A stretch of 64,000 nucleotides of DNA from Nocardia transvalensis (GCF_015477765.1 NZ_JADLQQ010000015.1:124001-188000), one strand, 5' to 3'. Positions 1-8,715 are shown, counted from the first letter of the stretch. Numbers and translations are program-made. Notes: a model not told the origin generated them from the letters alone.

Positions 1-1249
1 CAATTCGAGGGTTGAACAGGGTGATGGTGTCGCCATCTGGTGTGCGGACAATCGCCGCAGCCCGACTGATGCCGATTTGTGGAGCTGCGATTCCCATCCC
101 TTTCGAGAACACATGCGCTTGGGCGACTCGCTCGGCCGCAGAGTTCAGTTCAGCGACAACCCGGCGGGCATCCTCGGCCTCGGTAGGCAAGTCGAAACGT
201 CGTGCACTCTGGCGCAGCAGTGGATCGCCTTCTTGCAGAATGCCCAGGCCGGCCATGATCCGGCTCGGAGGTGTGCGATCGTCGGTGTCGTCACTACGGC
301 CGCGGAAATCCCACTCCAAGCGGTAGCGAGCGTGCAGGGGCGGGTTGTCGGTGGACCACGAGTACACGTCGCGCCCCTCTTCGACGTGATGCTGGATCGG
401 CGTGTGAAAGGGCAGGGCTTCCGCAGTCATGGATGTTTGAAGCCCCCATACCGCCGGTTGCAGATTGGCGGGGAAATCCAATTGTACCGACAGCTGCTTA
501 GTCGGCAGCCGCACAGCTCTCTGGAACCAGTTGCCCCAGTGAACATCCGATACTTCGTACTCGTACTCGATCCAGCATGTCTGACCGGGGTACAGCGGGT
601 AATGACGGGTACCGTCGGAGAACAGTAACCAAACCTCTTTGAAAGCGTCTCGATCGTGGTGCGGAGTCCAGTCCATTGGCTCGGCGCGACCTAGCCCGTA
701 CCAAGCGTGTAGATCAATCTCTTCCCATGTCAATGGATTTTCTTGATAGAGCGCATTGGAACGCTCCGGGTCTCCGGGATAGCGATCCACCGAGATGCGG
801 ATCAAATAGCGGGTGATTGGTTCGGTGCCGCCGTTGACCAGATGCCGGCGCTGAGTAAGGCGATAGGTTTGCCCGTCGTAGGACAACCTCGCGTCGTCGT
901 GATCGACCACCAACGAACGCGTGAGCTCGATTGGCTCCAGGGGCTCGGCCGGAACGGACGGGCGTTTCGCGGGGGGTCGGGCAGCGACGAACTCGGCAAA
1001 CGCTGCGCGCAGGGCACCTCCCGCCTGTAGCACCGTGTCGGCGCACGTCGCGAACTCCCGGGACGGCTTCTCTGTCCCGGACAGAATTTTGGATACGTAC
1101 GGCCGCGAGTATCCAAGCTTCCGAGCCAACGCCCCTCGCGAGAGACTTCGCACATCACGCCACCTACGCAGCTCCAACGCGAAGGGGTTGTCTTGCGCTA
1201 CTTCGGCCGCGGGTTCCTCTATCGGGCCTTGGATTCGTGGCGCCGCCAT
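1..1249 (-). CDS. XRE-type HTH regulator fused to peptide deformylase (3' end cut by window)
   Basis: An open frame runs from ATG at 1249 off the left edge, giving at least 416 residues. Residues about 25-85 form an XRE-type helix-turn-helix with the core SRGALARKLGYSRPYVSKIL. A middle region of about 270 residues, rich in Trp and Tyr, is not one I recognise. The last visible residues carry GMGIAAPQIG, which matches deformylase motif I (GxGxAAPQ). Motifs II (EGCLS) and III (HExDH) would lie beyond the edge, so catalytic competence cannot be judged. Deformylases remove the N-formyl group from nascent proteins. A DNA-binding N-terminus suggests a regulatory or stand-by enzyme. The frame was followed base by base with no break. 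Confidence 0.8.
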   Translation of the reverse strand, partial: MAAPRIQGPIEEPAAEVAQDNPFALELRRWRDVRSLSRGALARKLGYSRPYVSKILSGTEKPSREFATCADTVLQAGGALRAAFAEFVAARPPAKRPSVPAEPLEPIELTRSLVVDHDDARLSYDGQTYRLTQRRHLVNGGTEPITRYLIRISVDRYPGDPERSNALYQENPLTWEEIDLHAWYGLGRAEPMDWTPHHDRDAFKEVWLLFSDGTRHYPLYPGQTCWIEYEYEVSDVHWGNWFQRAVRLPTKQLSVQLDFPANLQPAVWGLQTSMTAEALPFHTPIQHHVEEGRDVYSWSTDNPPLHARYRLEWDFRGRSDDTDDRTPPSRIMAGLGILQEGDPLLRQSARRFDLPTEAEDARRVVAELNSAAERVAQAHVFSKGMGIAAPQIGISRAAAIVRTPDGDTITLFNPRI

Positions 1250-1332
1250 GCCTCCCACTCCTGTTCGCGCCGATGGTGTGCGTGTGCGTGAGTACACCGT
1301 GAGTATGCGCCCACTATGGCTGCACTCCCTAC

Positions 1333-1605
1333 CTACATGAGGGAATGGAGCAGTGCCGCTTCAACGGAACTACACGGCGAAGCGGCCTTGGATGTCACCC
1401 GATGCACGGTCTGACCAACCGTGCCCATGCTCACGGGCCTGCGGGCCGGCGATTGTGCCCTCGCAGGCCCGTGACACCACCGGATCGAAGTTCTAGCCTC
1501 GCACTCCAACTCGACCACGACCTCGCGGGACTGCAGATGTGGTCGCACATTTTCGATCGGCTGAGCCGTGTCGATCGGTGGTTGCGTGAACTTCGGCCGA
1601 ATCAT
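1333..1605 (-). CDS. small hypothetical protein upstream of the XRE-deformylase gene
   Basis: A 90-residue frame begins at ATG 1605, preceded by GGGAGGGG at good spacing. It ends 83 nt before the XRE-deformylase start on the same strand. I do not recognise the product. It has no signal peptide or membrane segment. The best support is the promoter-like element just upstream at 1633-1651, which matches the element found before several other genes in this window. A longer start at 1677 would place the promoter inside the coding region, so 1605 is preferred. Confidence 0.5.
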   Translation of the reverse strand: MIRPKFTQPPIDTAQPIENVRPHLQSREVVVELECEARTSIRWCHGPARAQSPARRPVSMGTVGQTVHRVTSKAASPCSSVEAALLHSLM

Positions 1606-1632
1606 CGCCCCTCCCACTGTGTGACAACCTGA

Positions 1633-1651
1633 ATGATAGTGCGTCTTGCAT
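1633..1651 (-). promoter_or_regulatory. promoter with TGC-N5-GCAC element
   Basis: On the minus strand ATGCAAGACGCAC is followed directly by TATCAT, a TANNNT -10 box. This is the same arrangement as at 45485, 55122, 58231 and 63221. It lies 27 nt before the ATG at 1605. No hairpin of the CYRACCA class follows it. Confidence 0.55.
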
Positions 1652-1689
1652 GGCTGCCTCCGCTCGGATGCACGCACAGCACCCGGATT

Positions 1690-2136
1690 TCAGATCGTGT
1701 ACTGGAAGCCGTTGACGATGCGGTGGCAGTGGTCGCAGATTTCCAGGTCGCCTTCAGGCATGGTGCCGAGGTGCTTGCAGGCCATGAGCCCGCTGTAATG
1801 GGCGAGGGTGCCCGATCGGTGGTGGCGGGCGTGGAAGCGGTCGTGGATGGTGTTGGCCGCGGCGAACGCTCTAGCCAGAGCGTCAGCCCCGGTGAAACGC
1901 CCTTCGGCGATCTTCCTGTCGTCGAACCTGACGATGAGCGCCCAACAGTCGTCTGTGCCCCATTGTGGGACGACGAAGAAGACCGGTTCGTCGTCGAGGT
2001 CCTCTGAGCCCCCGGTCTGGAACGACGATCGCCCGGTCTGCCTATAGATCGACTCCCGGAAATCCAGTGTTCCATCCGGGCGTCGTGGCAGTACGCACGG
2101 CGGGGTCGGATAACCGCCGCCGGTCTGTTCATCCAT
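1690..2136 (-). CDS. hypothetical protein with C-terminal Cys/His cluster
   Basis: A 148-residue protein starting at ATG 2136, with AAAGG about 10 nt upstream. The middle (FFVVPQWGTDDCWALIVRF) looks like a compact beta-rich domain. The C-terminus has ACKHLG and ICDHCHR, a possible Zn site. I do not recognise the family. Codon use is typical of the neighbours. It may be transcribed with the small gene downstream, although that gene has its own promoter-like element. Confidence 0.65.
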   Translation of the reverse strand: MDEQTGGGYPTPPCVLPRRPDGTLDFRESIYRQTGRSSFQTGGSEDLDDEPVFFVVPQWGTDDCWALIVRFDDRKIAEGRFTGADALARAFAAANTIHDRFHARHHRSGTLAHYSGLMACKHLGTMPEGDLEICDHCHRIVNGFQYTI

Positions 2137-2224
2137 GTGCCAGAACCTTTCATTTCTTCACGTCAATCCAGTTCGAAGGCCACTTCTCGCCACTGGCCGG
2201 GGCGCTGTGCTTGTGTAGGCGCGG

Positions 2225-2389
2225 GTGCATGTCCCCGCGCAGCACACTCGCGATGGGGTGGAGCGGCGGTTGTTGTGCGATCGGCTGCCACACGAGGGCG
2301 GCAAGCATCGCCAGGTGGTGGCCGCCGCAGGGCGTGCGATCGAATGGACCACCCCGGCCGACATCCGGATCGACACCCCCGACGAATAG
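2225..2389 (+). pseudogene. short protein fragment, possible gene remnant
   Basis: A 54-codon frame opens at GTG 2225. It contains ERRLLCDRLPHEGGKHRQVV and ends in an acidic tail before TAG. The residue composition looks like the C-terminus of a real protein, but there is no ribosome-binding site and a stop codon lies just upstream in frame. Read as a remnant of a longer gene. The frames on the opposite strand here look like shadow frames. Confidence 0.3.
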
Positions 2390-2623
2390 CCGCGGGCGAC
2401 AGTGTGGCAGATATCAGCGGCGGGCGAGTGCCCGCCGCTTTCGTGTCTGCATGTGCGGATCGACCTGCGGCGATCGGTGGCGCCGACCGCGGCCTGGCGG
2501 CGAAGGCCTCGACCGTCCCGGCGCCGTGGGGAGTTGCCTGGGCATCCGGTGGGCTACCTGTCGGTGGCGGCATCTAGGGTCGACGGGTCGAATGAGAAAC
2601 AGACCGTGCGGGAGGTTGTTGGA

Positions 2624-2869
2624 ATGGGTGCGCCGATGGACGGGTTGAGCGCTGGTCAGGCGATGCTGGCAGGCTACGGCCTGGTGGCGGACCGGTTGAC
2701 CGAACTGGGGGAACCGGAGTTGTGCCGCCTGGTGCGGACGTTGGAGCAAGGACACCGGGAACAGATCGAAAGCACGCACCAGGCGCGGCGATTGGCATTG
2801 GAAGCGGCGGCGGAGATTCCGGGCGCGGTTCGGGAGGCGCTTCAGGAGGCGCTTCAGAAGGTGAAGTGA
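2624..2869 (+). CDS. small helical hypothetical protein
   Basis: An 81-residue protein from ATG 2624, with GGGAGG 9 nt upstream. It is Leu-, Glu- and Ala-rich and almost certainly all-helical, ending in a short Ala/Glu coiled stretch (EIPGAVREALQEALQKVK). No catalytic motif is visible. The next gene on this strand starts about 180 nt further on. The small size, helicity and position beside a secretion-type cluster would suit a chaperone or adaptor, but that is only inference. Confidence 0.6.
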   Translation: MGAPMDGLSAGQAMLAGYGLVADRLTELGEPELCRLVRTLEQGHREQIESTHQARRLALEAAAEIPGAVREALQEALQKVK

Positions 2870-3051
2870 TTCGAGGGGGCCCCTGGGGCTGTGGCCCTTG
2901 GGAGTGGCGGCACGGGGGTAGCCGGTACACCCGACCCCGAGCGCGGCCGCGCAGCACGACCCGTACGTAGCTGATCAAGCCCTAGTATGGTCCCACCATG
3001 TGGGGGCGCCCAAATGGCAACCCCGGCAAGGGCGATCGGGACGGAGAGGGT

Positions 3052-3654
3052 ATGCGGCAGGAACCTGTGCAACGAACCGGGATTCGGCGGGCCGCGCGGG
3101 TTGCTGCTGTTGTGTTCGCCGCTGGCGCCGTGGCGGCTGGCTGCTCCGGAGGGTCACATCCCGGCGCCGACAGCACCGGGACCACCCCCACCAGCGCGGC
3201 GTCCGCGTCGTCGGCCCCGGTCTCGAATACCTCGTGGAATCCGTGTTCCCTGCCTGATGCCGACATTGCGGCGGCGGGGTTGAACCCGGCTAGAAAGGTG
3301 GCGGATACGGGCACGTATGGGACGAAGTTTCCCGGGTGGGACGTGTGCGGGTGGCTCAGTGACAGTTGGTATTCGCTGAATGTGTTCTCTACCAACGCGC
3401 ACACCTTCGATGAGGTCGTGCACAACACGAGGTTGTTTCGTGATCCCCGGCCGGTGACGGTGGGCGACCGCGCCGCTGTGCTACTCCCGTCGGCGATTGA
3501 CCCGCAGGTGTGCAATGTCGCCGTCGATACATCCAGCGGTCCGGTGCAGTTCGAGGTCGACGCGAAAGCGAGCGCGGATACCCCGGGTGATTCGTGCGCC
3601 GAGGCGACCCGAATTGCGGGTGTGCTGGCGAAGGACCTTCCCGCCGGGAAGTGA
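3052..3654 (+). CDS. DUF3558-like secreted lipoprotein
   Basis: A 200-residue protein from ATG 3052, just after GGAGAGG. The signal peptide has an Arg-rich n-region, a hydrophobic core and a lipobox ending AAGC, then a Ser/Thr linker. The mature part has NPCSLPDADIAAAGL, a DVCGWLS segment and a late Cys, the usual pattern of DUF3558 lipoproteins of mycobacteria and nocardiae. It should be anchored on the outer face of the cytoplasmic membrane. A TAGTAT box at about 2982 and an alternative ATG at 2998 are possible, but the signal peptide fits 3052 better. The next gene follows after 13 nt. Confidence 0.75.
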   Translation: MRQEPVQRTGIRRAARVAAVVFAAGAVAAGCSGGSHPGADSTGTTPTSAASASSAPVSNTSWNPCSLPDADIAAAGLNPARKVADTGTYGTKFPGWDVCGWLSDSWYSLNVFSTNAHTFDEVVHNTRLFRDPRPVTVGDRAAVLLPSAIDPQVCNVAVDTSSGPVQFEVDAKASADTPGDSCAEATRIAGVLAKDLPAGK

Positions 3655-3667
3655 AAGGGGGCCGATC

Positions 3668-4042
3668 GTGTCGGAACTGGCTGTGTGGCGGCAACTCTCG
3701 GACGAGGTTGCCGCGGGCAACCTGAAGCTGCGGGTGAACCGCGAGGGTCTGGACGCCGCGGTCAAGCATGTGCAGGACTACCTCGATGCCATCGATGCCC
3801 TGCAAGTGGTGGTCGGCCAAGTGACACATGTCGACGGTTTCGGTGGTTTCCGGATCGGTGTCGAGCTGGCCGCCAAGTTCACCGAGAAGGGCGGCGGCGC
3901 CGAATCGATCAAACAGCGGTTGACCGAACTTGCCGCCGAGGCGAAAGCGATTCAGGACACCTTGCGCAAGGCCGCCGCCGCGTACACCGAGGCCGATCAG
4001 CAGGGCGCGCACGCCGTTAATCAGGTGGGGGGCCAGATATGA
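3668..4042 (+). CDS. small helical protein of ESX/WXG100-associated type
   Basis: A 124-residue protein from GTG 3668, with AAGGGGG upstream. It is predicted all-helical with a central Gly-rich turn (GFGGFRIG) and a long C-terminal helix (ESIKQRLTELAAEAKAIQDT). The layout DUF3558 lipoprotein, small helical protein, then a larger helical protein is typical of ESX-associated gene sets in Nocardia and mycobacteria. There is no WXG motif, so the assignment rests on shape and context. It overlaps the next start in ATGA. Confidence 0.55.
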   Translation: MSELAVWRQLSDEVAAGNLKLRVNREGLDAAVKHVQDYLDAIDALQVVVGQVTHVDGFGGFRIGVELAAKFTEKGGGAESIKQRLTELAAEAKAIQDTLRKAAAAYTEADQQGAHAVNQVGGQI

Positions 4043-4412
4043 CGGCGCCGACCCCGCCGTCGAGCTATCTGGACCAGAGCAGTGGGGAGTATCTGCGGGC
4101 CCAGCTGGACGCGGATGCGCAACGGCGTGTACGCGACGATGGTGGCGCCCGAGCGCACGCAGGACTGGGATGCCGATCAGATGACGTTGCAGCGCCGCAT
4201 CAATGCCCTTGCCGGGCAGGTGAATACCGTTGTCGACCCCAAACGCCTCAGCGGCGCCGACGATTTCGAGCATCTGACCTTGGAACAGATCCGGGATTTG
4301 ACGTACCAGATCAAACCCGAGATGGTGCAGACGGTTGCGGAGGCGTGGGCCAAGATCGGCACCGAGCGGAGGCACGAGGTGCTGTCACACAGTTCCCTGA
4401 ACGGCGCGCTTG
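4039..4412 (+). pseudogene. frameshifted, 3'-truncated ESX-associated-type gene
   Basis: The gene begins with ATG 4039 overlapping the previous stop. It encodes YLDQSSGEYLRAQLDAD in frame, after which the sensible reading moves to the +1 frame near 4105-4125 (GVYATMVAPERTQDWDADQM). That frame continues through LTLEQIRDLTYQIKPEM, a pattern seen in proteins with N-terminal WXG-like helices. The reading then runs into the convergent pilus operon, whose last stop codon is at 4413. One frameshift plus loss of the 3' part implies a dead gene cut by recombination. Confidence 0.6.
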
Positions 4413-7400
4413 TCAACTGGCCAGCCCGATCTGGTAAGGCGCCCGCCCGTTCTGGTCGCGGTACTGGGCCAGGTGGCGCAGCAGTTCTTCGGTTTCGGGT
4501 TCGAAGCTGTCGAGGTCGAGGTCGTCGAGGTAGGCGATCATTTCGTTGACCAGCCGCTGCGCGCGAGCGGTGTCCTGGCCGTGAGCGGCGATGATGGCCA
4601 GCCGCCACAGCCCCTCCCGGGCACCGTCAACGAGCAGTCCTTTCGCCGCGACCTCGCCGGCGGCGTCGAGGTGGCCGTCTTGGATGTGGCGGGCCGCGAG
4701 CTCTTCGAGTGCGTCAGCGACCGCGCTGATCATGTCCTGCTGCAGGTAGGTGGCCCACCCGTAGCGTTGCGGGGGCGTGTGGGCGAACGGTTGCCCGGTG
4801 ACGAGGTCGGTGGCAGCGATCAGGTCGTCGGTGGAGACGGTCGCGGCCCCGGCGCGGAGCAGGTCCTGGAACACCAGCCAGTCGCACAGGACCTCGTCGT
4901 GCAGCCGATAGCCGGTGTTCCCGGTGCGGTCGCCGTGTTTGGGGAAAGCCAGTTCACCGGTACTGGTCTCCCCCAGCCACTTCCGCAGCCGCTGGAAGGA
5001 GGTCTGCCGCCGATCGGCGAGTTGTTTGGCAGTTTTGGTGTAGGTGTCGTGCGGCCACATCAAGGTGTCGATCTCGCCGTACTTCAGTCCGGGGCGTGTA
5101 ACCAGCAGCGCGGCCAGCTCGGTCAACAAGGCACCGCGACCGGTTGGTGGCTCGGCTCCCGACAGGGGCGTGACGCGAGGCTTGCCGAGCAGGTGGATCC
5201 AGATGTGTCCGTGCCGTGGCTCGGCGGCCGGGACGATCTGCAGTCCCCGTTTGTCGTCTGCCGGTTGGGGTTCCGCGGCCGGGGCGGTGGCGGGCTGGGT
5301 GATGGTGGCGATCGATTCCGCGTCCTCGATCGCCTTGTCGACCGCGGCCGCGGCGCCGTCGGCGGCGGGAGTGGCCGGGGTGGCTGGCGCCTGCGTGGTG
5401 GCGAGGATCTGGAGGATGTCGCGATAGTCACTCTCGGCGAGAACCGTTGGAGTGAACCCGAATCCGCCGTCCTCCACGCTTTCGCGCAGGACGGCCTGGT
5501 CGCCGTCGACCTGCAGGGTCCAGTTCGCGGGTGACTGGTCGGCGGGTGAGACCACGGCGAACGCGACCCGCGGCCGGTGGGCCATGATCGTCGCCAGTTG
5601 CTCGCGCTGACGGCCGGTGAGCGGCTGCGCGACCAGCACGATGGTGGGTGCGGTCATGTCGGAGTCGCTGTAGGTGACGCGTGCCGCAGCCATCGAGTCG
5701 AGGGTCTCCCCCGCCAGCGTCCCGGCGACGGCGCCGGCCTGGCGAGCCAGCCGCTCGAGCGTCGCGTCGGCGTCGTCGCTGTAGCTGACTCGATCACCGC
5801 CAGTGACCTCGGGCAGTTCGCGACCATCACCGACGAGCACGAGGTCGAGGTGATCGGCAATCGGCGACAGCGCCAGGAACACTGCCAGCGATCGCAACAC
5901 CCCGGTTGCGGTCGCGGGGTCGGTGGCGCGGATGCCGAGATGACCTATCTGTTCCAGGTTGACCAGTACTGCGGCGCCCGTGTCGGTGAATGTCCCCAGG
6001 TGCGCGAGTGCCGGATAGGGGCTGACGGCCGTTTCTGGCGGGTGCACCGTTTCGGAGGCCGGCAGGGTCCACAGTCCGTCGCCGTTGCGGATCCACGGCG
6101 TAGGCAGGTCGACCTCACCGAGCAGTGCGAGTTCGAGGCTGTCGGAGGACAGGAACGCGCCCAGCAGGGCAGGCAGCTGCTGGCGGGTGGTGCGACAGTG
6201 GGCGGCGATGTGCCGCAGGGCCGTGTCGACGTGTAGCAATGCTTCGGGGTCGGCGGCCATGTGCAGCGCCGATTCCGCTGAGGCGGCCGATCCTTCCGGT
6301 AAGGCGATGCGTTCGCCGCGACGGCGCCGGTGCTGTTGCTGGCGGCGGCGGAACATCAGCCAGCCCAGCAGGGCGGTGGCCGCGACGGCGGAGATGCCGA
6401 CGATGACCCGCTGCGACGGACCCTGGTCGACGTCGGCGTCAGCGTCGGGGGCGGCCACCGTTGTCGATGTGGACTCGGTCGGGTCAGGGGCGGTGTCGGT
6501 GGAGGCCGAAGGCGCGGTGGACGGCCCCGCGGCGGCGGGCGGGGGCGGAGACGCCGCTGGTGCCGGTTCCTGAGTCGGTGCCGGAGTGGCGGCGCTGGTC
6601 TGGCCCGGTGGGGGCAGTTCGAACCCGGGCGGCAGCACCGGGATGTTGTCGGGAACTCCCGGCGCGGCAGGCGGCGGCGGCGCCGGAGCAGGCGCATCGG
6701 CCTCCGCGGGCAGTTCAGCAGGGGCCGGGGCCGGTGCGGGTGCCGGCGCTGGTGCGGTGGCGTGGCCAAGGGCCGAGTCGACTGGGACGTGGACCCGCTG
6801 CCCGGGGTAGATGATGTCGGAGGTGAGTCGGGCGCCCGACTCGTCGGTGATTTCGTGGCAACGGGATCCGTCGCCGAGCAGGATTTCCGCGATCAGCCAC
6901 AGCGAGTCGCCGTCCTGCACGGTGTAGATGTTGTTTTCGTCGAGCCGGTCGGTAGGCATGACCAGCGCTCGATCGACCGCCAGCTCATCCGGTGCGGCCG
7001 CCAGCCTGGGATTGTGGTCGACGATGACGGGCCAGCAACGCGGGTCGCCCAGGAATACTCCGGCCAGGTGCCACAACGTATCGCCTTGGCGCACACGGTA
7101 ATTGAATGTCGTCAGGGGCACAGTTTGTCCGGGGGTCTGCGGGGCGGTCGCGGCGAGTGGGGCAGCGGGAGGGCTGGCCGGTTCCGCGATCGCGGCTGCT
7201 GGCGCCAGCATCAGCGCGCCGCCGAGCAGCCCCGCCGCCGCGCGGCGGGATACCCGCAGGCCGCGCACGGTCGGCACCGGTACCCCGCGCGCGATGCCTA
7301 CCAGCTCGAGGACCAGTGACATGGTGAACCATGCCCATGCCAGCCATCCGGCCCACACCGCCGTGGCAACGAACAGGGTGCCGTCGGTGTCGGGCTTCAA

Positions 7401-7565
7401 GACCGCGGCGCGGATCTGGTCCAGGCTCGGCAGACTCGACGGCAGCGGGCTGCCGCGCAGCGCCCACAGCGCAGCGGGTACGCCGACGACCACTGCCACC
7501 AGCAGCAGCAGATACCCGGCGCCGGTCAGCCGGCGTCGCCATCCGCTCGTTGTCCAGGCGTCCAC
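4413..7565 (-). CDS. LysM and BTAD domain membrane protein at the end of the pilus operon
   Basis: A 1050-residue protein. The start is taken at GTG 7565 because AGGAG lies about 9 nt before it. Two or three N-terminal membrane segments (residues about 15-35, 65-90, 105-130) are followed by two LysM-like units (YRVRQGDTLWHLAGVFLGD and YTVQDGDSLWLIAEILLGD, about 158-260). Then come a Pro/Ala linker, another membrane segment (near 390) and a large cytoplasmic part ending in a BTAD-like helical domain (about 820-1040). LysM-BTAD proteins of this kind accompany Tad-type pili in actinobacteria. The LysM units should bind peptidoglycan and the BTAD part may sense or organise. It is the last gene of the operon. 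Confidence 0.8.
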   Translation of the reverse strand: MDAWTTSGWRRRLTGAGYLLLLVAVVVGVPAALWALRGSPLPSSLPSLDQIRAAVLKPDTDGTLFVATAVWAGWLAWAWFTMSLVLELVGIARGVPVPTVRGLRVSRRAAAGLLGGALMLAPAAAIAEPASPPAAPLAATAPQTPGQTVPLTTFNYRVRQGDTLWHLAGVFLGDPRCWPVIVDHNPRLAAAPDELAVDRALVMPTDRLDENNIYTVQDGDSLWLIAEILLGDGSRCHEITDESGARLTSDIIYPGQRVHVPVDSALGHATAPAPAPAPAPAPAELPAEADAPAPAPPPPAAPGVPDNIPVLPPGFELPPPGQTSAATPAPTQEPAPAASPPPPAAAGPSTAPSASTDTAPDPTESTSTTVAAPDADADVDQGPSQRVIVGISAVAATALLGWLMFRRRQQQHRRRRGERIALPEGSAASAESALHMAADPEALLHVDTALRHIAAHCRTTRQQLPALLGAFLSSDSLELALLGEVDLPTPWIRNGDGLWTLPASETVHPPETAVSPYPALAHLGTFTDTGAAVLVNLEQIGHLGIRATDPATATGVLRSLAVFLALSPIADHLDLVLVGDGRELPEVTGGDRVSYSDDADATLERLARQAGAVAGTLAGETLDSMAAARVTYSDSDMTAPTIVLVAQPLTGRQREQLATIMAHRPRVAFAVVSPADQSPANWTLQVDGDQAVLRESVEDGGFGFTPTVLAESDYRDILQILATTQAPATPATPAADGAAAAVDKAIEDAESIATITQPATAPAAEPQPADDKRGLQIVPAAEPRHGHIWIHLLGKPRVTPLSGAEPPTGRGALLTELAALLVTRPGLKYGEIDTLMWPHDTYTKTAKQLADRRQTSFQRLRKWLGETSTGELAFPKHGDRTGNTGYRLHDEVLCDWLVFQDLLRAGAATVSTDDLIAATDLVTGQPFAHTPPQRYGWATYLQQDMISAVADALEELAARHIQDGHLDAAGEVAAKGLLVDGAREGLWRLAIIAAHGQDTARAQRLVNEMIAYLDDLDLDSFEPETEELLRHLAQYRDQNGRAPYQIGLAS

Positions 7566-7583
7566 GGCGAGCACTCCTCGTCC

Positions 7584-7616
7584 GCTAGTTGTGATGCCTC
7601 ATGAGGTTGGTTCCAC
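7584..7616 (+). repeat. 33-nt motif, copy 1 (inverted relative to copy 2)
   Basis: The plus strand reads GCTAGTTGTGATGCC, then CTCATGAGGTTGGTTCC. The same motif occurs in opposite orientation at 8117-8150 and again, in plus orientation, at 63341-63375. Copy 1 overlaps the stop codon of the 158-residue gene. Together copies 1 and 2 flank that gene as imperfect inverted repeats of about 35 nt. Confidence 0.65.
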
Positions 7617-8075
7617 GACATGGGCGGCGACCACGCCGAATGCCGCATCCACGTCCGGGTGGCTGCGGTGGCCGCGAGCTGCCTCACCGGGTGTCGTAGC
7701 CGGGGTGATCTCGTTCAGGACGTAGCCACTGGGAACTTTGGCGATGGCGAGATAGAAGTCTGCCCCCTGCTCGTCGGCGACTGTGGCGCGCACCGTTGTC
7801 TGGCTGCCCAGTACACGCAGCTCGGCTATTGCCCTGCCGATAGCGCGAGGACGGCAAGGGTGACGCCGCCCAGCCCGCTCCGCATGGTCCGGAGTGGGCT
7901 CGATCGGGTCCGCAGGGTCGCCGACCGGCAGCCACATCACGCCGCGACCTCCGACCGACTCGATCAACTCCACTGTTACGTACCCGGCGAGGGCACCTGC
8001 GGCAGCGTCGAAGCCCGCGTCCCGCGCAGCCATCGCGGCGGCCAGTTCGGCTTGTTCCTTCTCGTCCGACTCCAT
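7599..8075 (-). CDS. hypothetical protein bracketed by inverted repeats
   Basis: A 158-residue protein from ATG 8075, with AAGGAG 6 nt upstream. The acidic, Ala-rich N-terminus (DEKEQAELAAAMAARDAG) is followed by a beta-rich centre (YVTVELIESVGGRGVMWLPV). The C-terminal half keeps a YVLNEITPATTPGEA segment. I do not recognise the family. It lies inside the pilus operon, yet inverted copies of a 33-nt motif overlap both ends, so it could be an inserted cassette. Confidence 0.6.
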   Translation of the reverse strand: MESDEKEQAELAAAMAARDAGFDAAAGALAGYVTVELIESVGGRGVMWLPVGDPADPIEPTPDHAERAGRRHPCRPRAIGRAIAELRVLGSQTTVRATVADEQGADFYLAIAKVPSGYVLNEITPATTPGEAARGHRSHPDVDAAFGVVAAHVVEPTS

Positions 8076-8116
8076 GTCCAACTCCTTGTCGATCTCGGAT
8101 GTTGGCTAGCGCACAT

Positions 8117-8150
8117 GGCACCAACCTCATGAGAGGGCACAACTAGTAGG
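8117..8150 (-). repeat. 33-nt motif, copy 2 (inverted relative to copy 1)
   Basis: The minus strand reads CTAGTTGTGCCCTCTCATG, then AGGTTGGTGCC, closely matching copy 1 at 7584. It overlaps the stop codon of the upstream lipoprotein gene and ends 41 nt before the start of the 158-residue gene. It may therefore act as a 5' element as well as an inverted-repeat end. Confidence 0.65.
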
Positions 8151-8715
8151 GCTTGTCGCACGCGGTGTTGGGCATCGCGTACTGGCGTTGGATCACCCAC
8201 TGGCTCTGCGGGGCCGGCCACCCGGCATCGACGAGGAAGAACCGGCGCAGCCGCGACGAAGTCACGGCCGCGTCGGTCGGCTTCCCGGTGACCTTCAGGC
8301 CGGACCGGTCTTCGCACACCCGCATCTCTGCCTGCGCCTCCCCGGGTATCGGTGCCTTGTTCTCGTCCTGCGGGGCGACCACCTTCACCGGTGACACCGC
8401 ACCCGCGCGAACCGTGCCTGCGATGGTGGCATCCGGACCCTTCACGTCCCCGACCTCGCGCTGCAACTGGTCCAGATATGGGGGCGCCGCCACCGACGCC
8501 AGCTCCCCGGGATCCCCCGCCCCGGTCAGCACCCGCGACAGCACCTCGTAGTAGTGGGTGATCGCCGCGGTCGCGCCCTCGGTGGCCTGCTGCTCGGGAG
8601 ACTTCGCAACCCCCGGCGGACCGGTCAGCACCGGACCGTTCAGAGCCGGGAGGTCTGTCCGATTGCTGGTGCACGCCGCCACAGTGATGGCCAGCACGAC
8701 CGCCAGCCGCACCAT
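8143..8715 (-). CDS. pilus-operon lipoprotein
   Basis: A 190-residue protein from ATG 8715, 8 nt after AGGAG. An N-terminal hydrophobic stretch ends in a lipobox (ITVAACTS), so it should be a lipoprotein on the outer membrane face. The body (ITHYYEVLSRVLTG, QAEMRVCEDRSGLKVTG) resembles small NTF2-like secreted proteins. The lipoprotein at 12576-13157 has the same layout (Cys anchor, VERYFQTLSRL, RACVDTSSRD) and looks like a diverged paralogue. A role in pilus assembly or anchoring is inferred from context only. Confidence 0.65.
   Translation of the reverse strand: MVRLAVVLAITVAACTSNRTDLPALNGPVLTGPPGVAKSPEQQATEGATAAITHYYEVLSRVLTGAGDPGELASVAAPPYLDQLQREVGDVKGPDATIAGTVRAGAVSPVKVVAPQDENKAPIPGEAQAEMRVCEDRSGLKVTGKPTDAAVTSSRLRRFFLVDAGWPAPQSQWVIQRQYAMPNTACDKPY

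Noticed and set aside
2163..2573. 136-residue minus-strand frame
   Set aside because: Low-complexity Pro/Arg/Ala composition with no ribosome site; the opposite strand has a more protein-like fragment.
6570..6770. GC-rich simple repeats
   Set aside because: They encode the Pro/Ala linker of the LysM-BTAD protein.
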